From Cotesia glomerata (Eukaryota; Arthropoda; Insecta; Hymenoptera; Braconidae): a stretch of 64,000 nt of DNA. Positions 11,185-26,670 of this stretch are shown here, piece by piece (position 1 is the stretch's first letter; every line of letters starts with the position of its first letter). The notes beneath the pieces are model-generated. The model was not told where the DNA came from. It did not search any database and was given only the letters and a program-made list of their open reading frames with translations. The DNA lies in contig NC_058167.1 in the NCBI RefSeq assembly GCF_020080835.1, forward strand, positions 9,704,957 to 9,768,956, written 5' to 3'. The position numbers and the translations under genes are program-made.

Positions 11185-12569
11185 CATATGTTTACAAAGT
11201 AATATTTATATTATTATTAAGGGGACCCGGTGGTCTAGCGGCTTAAAATTTAAGCTATTTTAAAAATTTTATTTCTATATAAAGAGAATGACTAATGCTT
11301 TCAAAATTTTTTTACACTTATTCTGTTGCTTATCAACTACACAAAAATGAAAATCAAAACAAAAGAAAATTTTTTTTTAAATTAGAAAAATGGCGCTGAA
11401 GTCCCCCTTTCAAAAAAAAAAATGGACTGTTATGTCGTGACTTACTACGAACGTTTTTTTCTAAATGCATTTTTAAAATACATTTTTTTTTATATATTTT
11501 ATTTTATGGTTTCTTCGAATTTTATTTAAGGGGTTATACGCAGTTGCAAAGCTAAAAAAAACAACATTTTTTTATGAATTTTTTCTAGACACAGTTTTTA
11601 ATTATCAATTACAAGTAATGGTTATTTAAATAGAGCCTACTTTCAAGAATACAATAGCGCGTCAATCATGTAAAAATATAAATGTGCACCGCTGTTGTAG
11701 AAGATGGTGATCTCCATTTCGGTGCAGTGTTCCCAGAAACTTTTGCTTGTCTGATCGACACAGTGCCGTAAAATTATCGGGTTTTCTAAAAAATTACCGT
11801 ACGCACAAAAAAAAATGTTAAATTTAAGTTTTTGACTAAATTTACAAAATTAAAATTTTTTTATGCAAAAATATTCTCATTTAAAATTCGGATATAAATT
11901 TACTCTTGAAAAATATTTACAAAAAAAATGTTTCCACTTTTTTGTTGACTGGTTTAATAACGGTACGATAGATTTAATGTTATTTGAGTTCGACATTTGA
12001 TGAATTATAAAACATTTAAAGAAATCAAATAATCATTCACAAGGTATTTTCTTCGAAGAATTAGACTTGAGAGAAGAGACTGCAGACTAGAGACAGTAGA
12101 GACTATAGATAAAATATTATTTAGTCGGTAAAGAAAATTACATATGCATGTTACTATAAGACTGTGTAGGGTAATAGGGCATCCGTGGGGCGCTGCATGC
12201 TTCAAGCGGGTAATAAATAAAAGTTAAGCCACACGGATCAGAATGAAAATCAAACATATCGAAAATTATCGTACAATTATCGTACAAGACTCATATTATC
12301 GTAACTTTTCGTCACATAATCAAAGTTGGATGTACGATCGTACAATGCTTCAAATTATGTGACGTGTACGATAATTATGTGACGGATGGGAACGCTGTTT
12401 CGGTGGTTTGGATTATCTGAAATCAAAAAATATGGTGAATTCTTTTACAGGATAGATTAATGCAGGTATTGGACGAAGGAATAAGAAAAATTTTGATTTT
12501 TGACAAAATGGCGTCTATTTGTAAAAAATTTTTCGTTTTTGTTGAAAAACAATTTTTCAAATTGTTAAA
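11066..12569. other. Gene-free AT-rich stretch with degraded repeats
   Basis: An ATT/AAT trinucleotide run lies near 11150-11180. At 11221 GGGGACCCGGTGGTCTAGCG resembles a tRNA 5' end but has no B-box. At 12245-12385 several copies of a GTACGATAATTATGTGAC-like word occur in both orientations. No supported coding region is seen. Confidence 0.5.
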
Positions 12570-13262
12570 AAAAAAATTAGGAAAACGGTTGACCCTGAAG
12601 GCCATCCCTGCAACTTCCCGCTAATTCTATACTTAGGCGCTTAAAATTGCACCAATGACATTTTTGAGCTCTTCGAGCTCAAAAATACAATTTATGGGTT
12701 ATTTTGAGCTCTCCGAGCTCAAAGAGATTGCTTTCCTATGCTTTAAAGCTCTTCGAGCTCAAAAGTCTGATAGAGATTTGATAAGACACTATTTTTTGAA
12801 TTTTTAAACCGCAATAACTTTTGAATGAATAAACCGATTTTACGCGGTTAGAAGCATTCAACGCAGTTTTTTAAGCCTTACAAAGAATCTCAAATTTTGA
12901 ATTGATCGCGCTAGGAAATTTAGAGTTATTCCGAAAAAACACTTTTTTCGGTTTTCTTTCGTTCACGATATCTCTCGAACGAATCAACCGATTTTGACCG
13001 GACTGGTGGCGATCGACGTGGTTTTTTAAGGTTAAAAGCTGATTAGTTTTTGGAATTGAACCTTTAAGCCGTTTAAAAGTTATTCCAAAAAAACCACATT
13101 TGAAAAAAATTTTTTTTTCAGTTTTTTTAAGATTTCTCAAAATCTATTGATCTGAATCGGTCCAAATAGTTTTTAAAATCTAAGTTTGGTCAAGCCCTTT
13201 CGAATGGCACCAACCGCGATGAAATCGGTCAAGCTGTTCAAAAGTTATAAGCGGTTCACATA

Positions 13263-13326
<64 letters not shown>

Positions 13327-13486
13327 TACAGACACCGTGACAACCTCGCGGGGATAGTCAGGGAAGCTTCCTGTGACCTTCAAACGTCGAGATCTGATGA
13401 AAACTCGATTTTCGAAAAACGGGGTGAAAACAATAACTTCCCGATTTTTGAAAATCTTCGATTTTCTTAGCGGGAAGTTAAAAATA
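12570..13486 (+). mobile_element. R-family element R2 with CA microsatellite
   Basis: This is a full-length copy. It runs from TTAGGAAAACGGTTGACCCT through the GAGCTC mini-palindromes and a (CA)n run at about 13266-13322 to CTTAGCGGGAAGTTAAAAA. The terminal hairpin pairs AACTTCCCG with CGGGAAGTT around GAAAATCTTCGATTTTC. Confidence 0.7.
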
Positions 13487-13715
13487 GTAATGATTTTTTT
13501 GAATCTTAAATAAATAATATCAAATAAATAATAATAAATAATATCTTAGATAAATAATATCAACCAGTTCAATTCTGCGGTCATGTTAGGCGGAATTCAA
13601 GGTTTGAGAGTTTATTTATTTAAAATTATAGGTAAAATTCTGTAATACGACGAGCATTTAGAATATAACGTAGAGCCAATTGATTAGTAAAAATCAATTG
13701 TACTTAAATTTAATT

Positions 13716-13925
13716 CAAAGATAGTTTATATCATTAAATTTTGTTTAATTCAAAGATAGTATATATCATTAAATTTTGTTTAATTTATATCAAAGATAGT
13801 TTATATCATTAAATTTTGTTTAATTCAAAGATAGTATATATCATTAAATTTTGTTTAATTTATATCAAAGATAGTTTATATCATTAAATTTTATTTGATT
13901 CAAGGTAGTTTTGTATCACTAAATT
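13716..13925. repeat. Minisatellite with TCAAAGATAGTTTATATCAT unit
   Basis: About five to six tandem copies of a unit that alternates between roughly 36 and 42 bp, each with CAAAGATAGT and ATATCATTAAATTTTGTTTA. Copies decay toward the right edge. Confidence 0.8.
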
Positions 13926-14114
13926 TTGTTTTTTTTTATATTAAAATAAATAGTTTAAAAATTAAATTTATTTATTTATTACGACAATATTATCTTTTTG
14001 ATCCCTTCAGAGTCCCAGTCTAGAGGCTTCGGCTTGGACCAAAAATAAATTATAAATAATTTACGTTCCGAAATTCGGACGTAACAGGACCTTACTGTTG
14101 GAAGTAGATTGATC

Positions 14115-17100
14115 TCCCCCGCATGAAAAAGCTATATATCCTTCATCATATACAAAAAATTATATTTTACATATATAAAAATATATGTGATTATATAAGG
14201 ACGCATATGCAAAATTTTGCCGTTTCATATATACAATAATGATATATGTAGTATTATGTATTGATGTTATTCTCATAACATATATTTCAATTATATTTTC
14301 AGCTGTATATGATTCAATATATCGTACATATTATAATCAACACTATATTATAAATAGTATAAGAACAATGTATTTTTCAGTATAATTTAAAATATACTTA
14401 AAATTATATGTTCAATATAATTTTAATATTGGCATTGGTACCAAAATTACAATAGAATGCTGAGGCCAAATAATTCTCTGAAAAAAAGTTATAAAAAAAA
14501 AAAAATATTTCGTGATGTGTTACTAATTTACTGAAATTCAGATTTGCTTCGACCGTAAACTTGATTGATCAAGTTGCTCTTGAAACTTAAGATATACGAC
14601 AAACTATTAATTTTTTTTTTTTATTAATCTTTCCGTTTTGACCCATTTCGACATATCATAAATATCTGGTATCATGTATGGTATTTTATAATAAAATAAT
14701 ATATATTACCATATAATTAAAATTTTATAAATGAAAGTATACAGTAATAATCTATCTCAACATATATTTTACGAAAAATATATTTATCTATTATATAGTT
14801 TTCTATATAAGTAATTTTTATATAATAATAGTATATTTTATAACATATACTAAGTAATATACGGCACTCATATATTTGAACTTATATTGAATCAAATATA
14901 TCTTCATTATATAAACAAAATATTTATTATTTCATATATATAATTTTTCCGCTATATATGATCACATATTCCCTATATAACTTTCCATATATGTTCAGTA
15001 GAGTGGTCCAAAAAAAAGTTTTTGCCTATCATCTTAAAAGCTTTTTAAGGTATAAAAAATTCCCTTCAAAGCGCAGCTTGATATCTCAATTCTACACGAA
15101 GCTCAATGAATTTTTATTTTCCCATGTAAATAACACGTAAAAATTTTATTTACGTTTTCATCCGGTAAAGCTACGAAAAAATTTTTTTGTATTTTTCGTC
15201 AATTATTCTTGTAGGAAATTTAATCATCTACAAGAAAGTACTGAGGTAGTTTCTTCGTAATCTTAACGAGTAAAAGTTATTGAGCTATAAATATATTTAT
15301 ATATTTATACAATATAACGCGGCTTGTCAGTACGATAGCGTTTTCAATTTATGACCGATTCTTTCTCAAACTCAGCATGCTTTATCTATCGATTAAGACC
15401 AAGGTTAAGTTCGAAGATGAGCTTAATCGGGCGAGTAATTTGGAAATGACAGGATTTTGAAATTTTGAAAATCGTAAAATTGATGTTTTTACTACTTCAA
15501 CTTGGTATAATTACTGAACTAGACAAGATATCAAAATTCGGTAAAATGCATCGTAAAGCTCTTTTAATAAGCTTTGATTTCCACTACTCAAAAGTGGTAA
15601 TAGCCTCAATATTACTCCTTTTAGAGTTCGTTTAATGAAACAGTTTTACTGTTGCAGCCGTTTTAGAATTATTGTCTACATCATAGCTTAATCATGATCT
15701 AAATTCAATAATTACGATATTGATCAGTCTTTTGTGTAATGTTTTCGGGTAGGTTGTCAGTAAATATGTCACAAATTAGTTCTAACCATTGTTTTCTTCA
15801 ACTAAAATTTTATTCGGTTGCAACATTCTGATTAACTTGAAAACTGTTGTTTCTAAGCAGTTACTTAAAATTTGGACATTTATAATTCAAATCTTATAAT
15901 CTGTGCAATTCTTTGGTAAATATTTGAGAAACTTTTTCTTCACAAGATAATTTTTAACTTCCCGCTAAGAAAATCGAAGATTTTCAAAAATCGGGAAGTT
16001 ATTGTTTTCACCCCGTTTTGCAAAAATCGAGTTTTCATCAGATCTCGACGTTTGAAGGTCACAGGAAGCTTCCCTGACTATCCCCGCGAGGTTGTCACGG
16101 TGTCTGTATGCATGTGTGTGTGTGTGTGTATGTGTGTGTGTGTGTGTGTGAAAGTATGTGAACCGCTTATAACTTTTGAACGGCTCGACCGATTTCATCG
16201 CAGTTGGTGCCATTCGAAAGGGCTTGACCAAACTTAGATTTTAAAAACTATTTGGACCGATTCAGATCAATAGATTTTGAGAAATCTTAAAAAAACTGAA
16301 AAAAAAATTTTTTTCAAATGTGGTTTTTTGGAATAACTTTTAAACGGCTTAAAGGTTCAATTCCAAAAACTAATCAGCTCTTAACCTCAAAAAACCACGT
16401 CGATCGCCACCAGTCCGGTCAAAATCGGTTGATTCGTTCGAGAGATATCGTGAACGAAAGAAAACCGAAAAAAGTGTTTTTTCGGAATAACTCCAAAATT
16501 CCTAGCGCGATCAATTCAAAATTTGAGATTCTTTGTGAGGCTTAAAAAACTGCGTCGAATGCTTCTAACCGCGTAAAAATCGGTTTTTTTATTCAAAAGT
16601 TATTGCGGTTTAAACATTTAAGAAATAGTGTCTTATCAAATCTTTATCAGACTTTTGAGCTCGAAGTGCTTTAAAGCATAAGAAAGCAATCTCTTTGAGC
16701 TCGGAGAGCTCAAAACAACCCATAAATTGTATTTTTGAGCTCGAAGAGCTCAAAAACGTCATTGGTGCAATTTTAAGCGCCTAAGTATGGAATTAGCGGG
16801 AAGTTGCAGGGATGGCCTTCAGGGTCAACCGTTTTCCTAATTTTTTTTTCCAAAATTTGTTTTAAATTTATTATTGAATTTTGTTTTTAATTCATGAATT
16901 AAGTTATACATTATCAGTGTTATTATATTATTTTATTAAAAATCAATTTTTTTTATTTGAAAAATCTACTTCCATTTCGGCTGCCGAATGGCCTTTTTTT
17001 TATTATATATTGATACCTTATACTTAAAATAATGTATCGATAAATATATGGTATCACATATATTCTTCATATACAGTACATGATATATTATATATGATTT

Positions 17101-17333
17101 TTATGTATTCAGTAGTATAACAGATGATATATACTAAGCGATGTATGGATCACCATATAATAATGAATATATATTATTTAAAATACATGGTTCCATATAT
17201 AGAATAAAATGATACTTTTCAATATAGACAATTTTGCCGCCATATATCCATCACTCATTTGCAATATATTATATAATATATTTTGAACGATATATAGTAT
17301 TTTCATGCGGGTATATAGTTTTTTCATGGGGGC
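14115..17333. mobile_element. AT-rich composite element with CCCGCATGAAAA inverted ends
   Basis: CCCCCGCATGAAAAAGCTAT on the left is mirrored by TCATGCGGG and TTTTTTCATGGGGG on the right. The outer arms are ATATAT-rich. The interior (about 15000-16985) is a separate repeat related to 46904-47720, sharing TCCATTTCGGCTGCCGAATG and an AAGATGAGC block, and it carries R3. No intact gene was found. Confidence 0.5.
15951..16850 (-). mobile_element. R-family element R3, reverse orientation
   Basis: It reads as the complement of R2, with a shorter GT run (about 16115-16150) at the equivalent site. GAGCTC-type mini-palindromes and both terminal blocks are present. Confidence 0.7.
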
Positions 17334-18604
17334 CAGACAATAATATTTACATTTTCAATTCGAAAATCATCTTCTCCCGACAATGACGTAGCATCATCCA
17401 ACACGAAGCACAAAGCAACGTTGCCATATCGATCCCACAAATCACCAAGTTCCGAGACCCCGACGTTGCCATGTGTGTACACGACAATTACAACTAACTT
17501 GCACACTTGTATACACCAATACAACAATCTCAACACTGAGTTCTCTTTTTTGCAGCAATACATATAATACATACAGTATAGAGTTCTATAATAGCAAGTG
17601 ATTTGTGTACACCAGTTACAGTTCACTGTTCTAGCTCAGTCTTTTTCTTGATCTCAAGAATAATTGCGTTAAAATTTATCCACTCACGAGTATGTCGAAG
17701 ACTCTAGTTGAATTAAAATTTTCACGGGTTATGGAATTCGATCCTGAGTTATTAGTAAAATAGCCTGATATATTGATTATTATTATTATTATAAGTATAA
17801 ATATAAATATAAATGTTTTATTTCTGCAGTTTTTAGTTTAGACAAAAAAGTTGTCAAGTTTTTTGAAAGTGTCTCGATAGTTTTCTTTAATACTAATTCA
17901 TTTTTACGGTAATTTTTACTCAGTGACTTTTATTTATTTTTATTAATATTTAATATATATTTTATAAAATAAATTTTATATTAAATATATAAAGTTGAAA
18001 AAAAAAAAAAATAATAAATTTGTGAAATTAAAAGTAGATGGAGTTTTTTTTTGGTTTAATTCTATTGGCTGAAAAATATTCGGACGAAATAAATAAATAT
18101 TAACCAATAAAACTTTCATCTTGTGAAATCATTGTTGTTATTATGGGTGAAATATATTTATATTTAAAATTTTAATTGTTTAATTTATTTTTTTATTGTG
18201 ATTTGTATTTTTAAATGTCAAAAAAAAAAATTTTATCAAAAATTAATTCTTGCAATTTTTATTTAAAAAAAAAAAAAAAAAATCAATTTAAAAAATTAAA
18301 ATGATAATATTTGTTTATTCTTATATTTTAATGACGTAATTGTTTCAATTTAAATTTATCACTTAAATTTTAATAAAAAACATATGGCTGACTAAGAAAT
18401 ACATTTCGTAATATTTTTTTTTAATATATTAATATTAAGTGAGTAGTATATAATTACTTGTAATTAATAATTGGAGTAATAATATAAATGTATAATTATT
18501 TTTTAGAAAATAAATCCGAGCGTAGCTGCAACTCGAAAAAATTACAAGGAGAGAGTTCAAGAATAAGTAACAATAGACATTTACATTCCAATAAATATTT
18601 AGAC
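17334..18604. promoter_or_regulatory. Upstream region of GPCPD1, possible promoter and 5' UTR
   Basis: No coding region is supported. TCAGTC at 17636-17641 resembles the arthropod initiator. Near 18506 a TTATTTTTTAG could be the acceptor of the exon holding the start codon, since the frame upstream of 18605 stays open only to 18488. This is inference from weak motifs. Confidence 0.25.
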
Positions 18605-21391
18605 ATGAAGGGTACTAAGAGAGATTGGTTTTTTCGTGTTCAGGTAATTTATATTTATATTTTTATTTGTTTTAGTATCATTAATAATTATAATACAAAA
18701 GTTAGCCGACTTTTTTTTTTATTTTTTTTTAAATCATTTAATTAATACTACAAAATATTTTTAAAAAATTGCACGTGCTGTTTTTCAAATTTTTTACAGA
18801 TGAAATTTTTTTTCTTATTTTTTTGATAAAAAAATTTATAAAATTTTTCAAATGTCGGTTCACTTAATTTTCATTTAATAATTTATGAAAATTAAGTTAG
18901 CCGACATCTAAAAATTTTTAGAATATTTTTTTATTGAAGAAATTATTACAAAAAAAAAAAAAAAAATTCATTTGTAAAAAACTTGAAAAACTGTAAGTGC
19001 AATTTTTTAAAAAATATTTTTTTGTTCTAATCTAATTATTGGTAAAAAATTAAAAAATTAAAAATTTCGGCTAACTTTAGTATTATTAATAATTTTTATT
19101 TTTTATTTTATGATAAAATATGGAGCGAAGATTTATGACTTAAATTTTTTGGAATAATAATTTAATTGTTAGAGACAAAAAATTACTTTTTTTTGGTTCA
19201 AAAAATTCTTATGAAATAAAAAATTATATTAATTGTACATTTAAATTAAATTTTTAATAATAAAATTTTTTTTCAGGTCCCAGGATTAGAAAAAAGTGAT
19301 TTTGTGTATGTAGTAGGAAATTTACCAGAATTAGGAGCTTGGAATCATAACCAAGCAATCCAACTCCATCAAGAAAGTAATCCAAGTCCGACAAACTCAA
19401 CTCCCTTTGAAAACAGTGAAGACACTTTTTCAAATGACGGCGCATCTGATAATTTATTTTGTGATAGCAAACAGTAAGTTATTATTTTTATAATTACAGC
19501 ACAACCTGGTTATAAGTTATTTTTCTTTCTCTCTTCTACTTACATGAATTATTTCATATCGCGTTTCAGATGCCATAAGGGCGTATACCGGCAAAAGGTC
19601 CTGGTGAAAAGTCATAAGGGCGTATAAAAAATTTTTTTTCGGGAATGACGTAGTTTCGGGAATGTCCGAAATGTGGAGAAATGCAAAGAAAATATTTTAT
19701 ACGCCCTTATGGCTCCCGGGACCCACTTCGGATGCCATAAGGGCGTATAAAAAAAATTCTCTTTTTTTTTTCTAAATCCAAGAAAATTTTTAGTTAGGCA
19801 AAAATTTTTTTTTTGCATTTCTGCACGTTTCATACAAAAATGAGTTGATTCCCAAAAAAATATTTTTTTGATACGCCCTTATAGCATCCGAGGTAGGTCC
19901 CGGGAGCTATAAGGGCGTATCAAAAAAAATTTTTTTTTTTTAATCAACGTATTTTTGTATGAAACGTGCAGAAATGTAAAAAAAAATTTTTCGCCTAACT
20001 AAAAATTTTCTTGGACTTAGAAAAAAAAAAAACAGAATTTTTATTATACGCCCTTATGGCATCCGAGGTGGGTCCCGGGAACCATAAGGGCGTATAAAAA
20101 AATTTTTTTTCGGTAATCGATGTATTTTCGTCCGAAATGTGCAGAAATGCAAAAAAAAAAATTTTATACGCCCTTATGGTTCCCGGGTGCCATAAGGGCG
20201 TATAATTTTTATACGCCCTTATGGCATCTGTAAGGCGATATATAGATATAACTGCCGTGAGAATGAGTAGATCATCCGATGTAACTTAATATAACCAGGT
20301 TGTACTGTAATTATTTAAATATTTAATTTGTTTTTTTTTATGAGTAGAAATGACCGGGTCTTCTCTCTGAAAATTTCACTACCAACTGATACAGACATTG
20401 AGTTTCGTTACTTTATCGCGGTGGTCTGTCAATCTAACAGTACTAAAAATTCAGCCAAGACTTTAATCATTCGGAAATGGGAGACACATATGAGGCCAAG
20501 ATTAATTAAAAAATCTAGTATGTATATTGAGAGAACAAATAATAGAGACAAGTTGGTGTGGTACACTGATAGAAGGATTTGTTTATAGTTAAAAATATTT
20601 GTTAATATTTAACAAATCATTTATTAGAGACCACTTTTTAGTCCTTAACAAATATTTCTTAGTATTTAAAAAGATTTATTAATATTTAATAAATGAATAT
20701 CTGATTTATTAAATACAAACAAATCATTTTAAATACTAAGAAATATTTGTTTGATACTAAAAAATGGTCTCTAATAAATGATTTGTTAACTATTAACAAA
20801 TATTTTTTTAATACAAATAAATCCTTCTATCAGTGTATATTGTATGGAAAATTAGTATTGAAAATAAAATATTTCAGCACCGAGTAATTTTACTGATGAC
20901 ACGATACCAGATCCTGAAAAATTTGGCTACTATAATGGATACTATAAAGTTGAGCGGGGGTGGCTGACCGATGAAACAGTTATGCAATTTAAATTGTTTA
21001 ATAATCCTATTAAAATATGGAAGAATCGATTACAGAATAAAAAATTGTATATTAAGGTATTTATCTATATTATTAATAGAATAAGAAAAATTTTGTGTCC
21101 AGTATAAGTCATATGATAAAATTGGTTTTTTTTAGTGAAATTTAGTGTTATTGCAGAGGTCTTGATTTGAATTTGTGCCTTTTAAATATTTCATATCATT
21201 CTTACCGATAGTCAATTTATGATGATAAGTATTTAGGCTGCATTCGAAAATGCTTTATCTCTAGATACATAATTAAAAAATGACCTTGTATCTTGAGAAC
21301 TATTGACATTTTTAAAGATGGAAGTTCACCTCAACATTACACTCATCGAGACCTTTCATTTGAGTACCCTTATCAATTTTTCATATATTTA

Positions 21392-21457
<66 letters not shown>

Positions 21458-24400
21458 TGAAAAATATATAAAAAATACATGTGGATACTCTAATGAAAGG
21501 TCTTGATAAGTGTAACATCGGGATGAGCTTATATCTTTTAAAATGTCAATAGTTAAGAAAGTACAGTGCAATTCAACATAATTAAGAAACGACCTCATAT
21601 CTTGTGAGCTATTAACATTTTTAAAGATAAGCTCATCCCGATGTTATACTCATCAAGACCTTTCATTTAAGTACCCACATCAATTTTTCATATATTTATA
21701 TATATTATATATATATATGTATATATGAAAAATATATCAATATGCATGTGGGTACTCAAATGAAAGCCCTTGATAAGTTTAACATCGGGATGAGCTTATA
21801 TCTTTAAAAAAGTCAAAAGTTAAGAAAGTATAGCGCAATTTAACAAAAGCCATTATTTAATAAAGCAAAATTTTATTTATTTATAGTTCACAAGTCACAG
21901 CAGTCACATAGTTACTGCAAGATTCCTCGTTATTATTATTATTATTATTATTATTAATTTTTAATTAAAATTTTTGATAATCAAACTACATCGCGTTACT
22001 AAAACCATAAGGACGTATCTCAAAATATACGCCCTTATGGTTTTGCAGAACCATAAGGGCGTATAAAAAAATTTTTTTTGCTCCAATCAATGTAAAAATA
22101 TTGAAAACATTAACATCTATGGAGAAAACGAAAGAAAAAAATTTTTTTTGTGATACGCTTTTATGGTTTTAAAAAAACATTTTTTTAAAACCATAAAGGC
22201 GTATCCTGTTCTTTCGGTTTATTATCAATTATAGGTCGGAGTAAGAAAAAAAATTGCAAAGGTGATAGAAATTATCACTCCACAACTTAATTTATATCAA
22301 CAAATATTTATTTGAGTGAAAAAACGAACGAAAAATCAAGAAAAAATAAATTCATAACAACTTGAGAACAATCGGTATGTCTTCAAGTTAATAAAATTAG
22401 CCTCAAAGTTTTTCAAAATTGATTTTTTTACTTCAGATCTATTTACAATTAACAAAAGAGTTTTGTAAGCCATTTAGAACTGTAATTTTAAAAAAGTCAT
22501 TCAAAAAGAACTTTGTTCTTGAGAATTGTTATGATCCTTCAATACCAATATCTTGAAGCAAGTTTGATGATCTAAATCATTTTTGTACATCAGGCACTAT
22601 CCCACAAAATATCATCGGTGTTATCAAAGTTTAATTTTCAGCCATGGTCATAGTTTATAAATTTTTTTGTCATTATCTAGTTAAAAAAAAAATTAAGAAA
22701 TCTTTTTTTTTACTTTTATAATCTGAGACACATATGATCCTGACGATGGAGATGGCATTGGAGTAATACTCTGATGAATTTATTTTTCCTTAATTTTTTA
22801 TTAGTTTTCTCACTTAAATAAATATTTGTTGACATAAATCAAGTTGTGGAGTGATATTCTATTACCTTTGCAATTTTTTTTCTTACTCTGACCCATAATT
22901 GATAATAAACCGAAAAAACAGGATACGCCCTTATGGTTTTAGAAAAATGTTTTCTTAAAACCATAAGGGCGTATCACAAAAAAAATTTTTTTTTTCGTTT
23001 ATTCCATAGATGTTAATATTTTCAACATTTTTACATTGATTGGAGCAAAAAAAATTTTTTTATACGCCCTTATGGTTCTAGTAACGTGACATACCAATAA
23101 TACAAAAAATTAACATTATGTCTAAAAATCGTAAGATACAATAAAATTATTAAGAACCATTTTTATAAACATTTAAATTTTCTATAAAAATTATTCTTAA
23201 TTTTTTATATCTTCAATATTAAACCCGTTATTTAAATTTCAAATTATTATTTAATAATTCAAAGTATTTATTAATAATTATCTTTGTTATTATTAATTAA
23301 TTTTTTTTTTTAATAAATTAGATGACACCAGTAAATCTAGTCAGACACAGTTCATTGGAATTACAGCAATTTACTGGTGAGTGTGTTGATGATAGTCTTT
23401 CGATGGATACTCAGGATATTGTTGATCAGCCAGCATTTAGTATTACGGAAATAAGTGTAAGTTTTATTCTATTTACAATGTTATTACTCAATATTTTCTA
23501 TAAAATAATTTCTATAAAAAATATATAGGTGTCTATTTACAGGTAAAAAAATCCTGATAAATCCACTCAGCGTGAATATAAGGGCCTTTACATTTACGCA
23601 GCATGGATTCAAGTTCTTTATAGTCACGCAGCGTGGATTTATCAGGACTTTTTTACGAATGAATAGACACACAGTAAAAAAATTTTCGTAAAATTTAACA
23701 TAAAATTTTGTGTAGATGTTTTTTTTACATAAAATTTATGTTAATTCTACACAAACGGTTTGTATTGATCAATCCATCCATTTTTTAACACACTCAAGTG
23801 TTAATTCAAAGTAAAACTACACTTTTTTAATGTTACTGGCCAACCAACACAAAATTTATGTTAAAGAATTCTTCATATATAGTCACGTATGCCACACAAG
23901 ATAGACATGTAAATGTGATAGCCTCAACGTCATTTTAATTTGGTGGATTTTGATTTGTGTCATTACGTAAGATACTTAAATGCAGCTAATAAATATAAAA
24001 TTGTAGTGTATAGCAATTAAAAACTAAGTAAATAAAGGGTAATTTATATTGAAACATCCGATAACAGAATTGTAACGTTAAAATTCATTACAAGGTTAAT
24101 GTCCTTTCTAGTGTGAATCTAGAAGACAGAATAAATTTTAAATTATGAGGAAATAAATAAAATAAGAAAAATTATAAATTTTATGATTATGAATCTAGCA
24201 GACATGTTGATTTTTTTTGACAAATTATTTACAAGTTAAAAAATACTTAAAAAAAAATTACACGAATAATTCTTCAAATTTTCTACAAGTGAAATTTTTT
24301 TTTTTTTATTTTTTTGTAATATATTTTTAATTAAAAAAAATTATAAAAATTTTCAGATGTCGGCTAACTGAATTTTCATTTATTTTTTTGAATTAGACAA

Positions 24401-26625
24401 AAAAATAAATAATTGAAATTAATAAATTATTAGAAAATAAACTTACAGTTTTTAATTTTCTACATGTGCATTTTTCCTTTAATTTATTATTTTCAATTGC
24501 TCATGTATTTTTTAATCACAAAAAATATATATATATATATTTAAATTATTAGTAAAACTCACATATTTGACAGCTGATCTGAGTAACACAAAGAAAAAGT
24601 TACAATCAATACTTTATTTGTGTTATGGATAACAATTAAGTGTGTAAAAATCCGAGAATCAGCCAATGAAAGTTTTAACATATTTTTGTGTTACTTTTAA
24701 CACAGAATTATGTTGATTTCATCAATACAAACAGTATGTGTAGAATTAACATAAATTTTGTGTAAAAAAATCATCTACACAAAATTTTATGTTAAATTTT
24801 ACGAAAATTTTTTTACTGTGCATGTCCAAAAAATATTAATTTATGAAAAATCTTACAGGTAATGAATGATGATGAAGCTACCTATAGAAATCAAGAGCAA
24901 TTCGGACGAGCTTATGAAGACGACGAGTTCCTAACTTTTAGTGTCGCCGTTCGTTATCCAGAAACTATCGTGAGTATAAAAAATTTTTACTTTAGATTTA
25001 AAGTTAGCAATTAAAATTTTTTAAAGGTTGAATTGTAATAATTTAAAAAAAATTTTTAAAATTATACTAATAATAATTAATAATTAACAGCTAAAATAAA
25101 TCAATATGAATAAACTAGGAATGTGATTACACTTTTTTTTTTAATTAAATAAGTGAATTATATTAATTTTTCAGGCATATCTGGTAGACTATTACGTTTA
25201 CGGCTCCAGAGTTTTTCCTGGAGATTCTCCACCAGAACATATAGGGTTCAGTTACATTTTACCTAGTACTCTGGCAGGAAGTGTCGGTATCCTGACAATT
25301 CCAATCACCAGCACTAAACATCGGCCTATCGGTACTTAATATCTATAAAATTTAAATTTTTAAATATAATTTATTTTATCAATTTTTTTATATTAGGGCA
25401 ATTAACTGTTGAGTATGTAATCATCAAGCCCATACCAGACTACCCGTGGGACATGAGTATTTCTTACGCCAAACACTGGGAGGAAAGATGGTCAGGTCTG
25501 GATGTGGGACATCGTGGACTTGGAACTTCATTCAAATGTGAAATGAAGAAGTAATTATTTATTAAAAAATTAAAATTAAAACAATTTTTAACTTTCCGCT
25601 AAGAAAATTGGAAATTTTCAAAAATCGGAAAGTTATTGTTTTCACCCCGTTTTACGAAAATCGAGTTTTCATCGAATTTCGACGTTTCGAGGTTCTAGGA
25701 AGCTTCCCTGACTATTCCCGCGATGGTGTCTGTATGTATGTGTGCGCGCGCGTGTGTGTGTGTGTGTGTGAATGTATGTAAACCTCTCATAACTTTTGAA
25801 CGGCTTGACCGATTTGATCGCGGTTGCTGCCATTCGAAAGGGCTTGACCAAACTTAGATTTTAAATATACTTTGGAACGATTCAGACCGGTAGATTTTGA
25901 GAAATCGCAAAAAAATCTAGAAAAAAAAATTTTTTCAAAAGTGATTTTTTTGGAATAACTTTTAAACGGCTTTACCGATCAATACTAAAAACTAATCAGC
26001 TCTTAACATAAAAAAAAAACCACGTCTATCGCCACCAATCCGGTCAAAATCGGTTGATTCGTTCGTGAGTTATCGTTGACGAAAGAAAACCGAAAAAAGT
26101 GTTTTTTCGGAATTACTCAGAAATTTTTCGCTTTATCAATTTAAACTTGAAGATTCTATATGGAACTTGAAAAACTGCGTCGAATGCCACCAACCGCGTG
26201 AAAATCGGTTCATTCATTCAAAAGTTATTGCGATTTGAAAATTCAAAAAATAGTGTTTTATCAAATTTCTATCAAACTTTTGAGCTCAAAGAGCTCAAAA
26301 GCATACGAAAGCTATTTTTTGAGCTCGGAGAGCTCAAAAACGTCATAAGTGCAATTTCAAGCATTTAGGTATAGAATTGGCGGAAAGTTGCAGGGATGGT
26401 CTTCAGGGTCAACCGTTTTCCTAATTTTTTTCTTACAATTTATTTAATAACCACTATAAACTACTAGTGTACTAATTTTTAACTTCCTGCTAAGAAAATC
26501 GAAGATTTTCGAAAAATCGGGAAGTTATTGGTTTTACCCCGTTTTGCAAAAATCGAGGTTTCAACAGATCTCGACGTTTTGAAGCCCTAAGAAGCTTCCC
26601 TGACTATTTTTACGATGATGTCCGT

Positions 26626-26670
<45 letters not shown>

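Noticed and set aside
11221..11260. tRNA 5'-end-like GGTGGTCTAGCGGCTTAA
   Set aside because: No T arm or B-box follows and the downstream sequence is AT-rich without a fold.
20518..20588. Continuation of GPCPD1 exon 3 to the stop at 20588
   Set aside because: A GTATGT donor at 20518 with matching phase to exon 4 restores the GPCPD1 sequence; the extension runs into the MITE.
23321..23528. Independent short gene starting with ATG at 23322
   Set aside because: It is GPCPD1 exon 5; the ATG is internal and the tail is intron.
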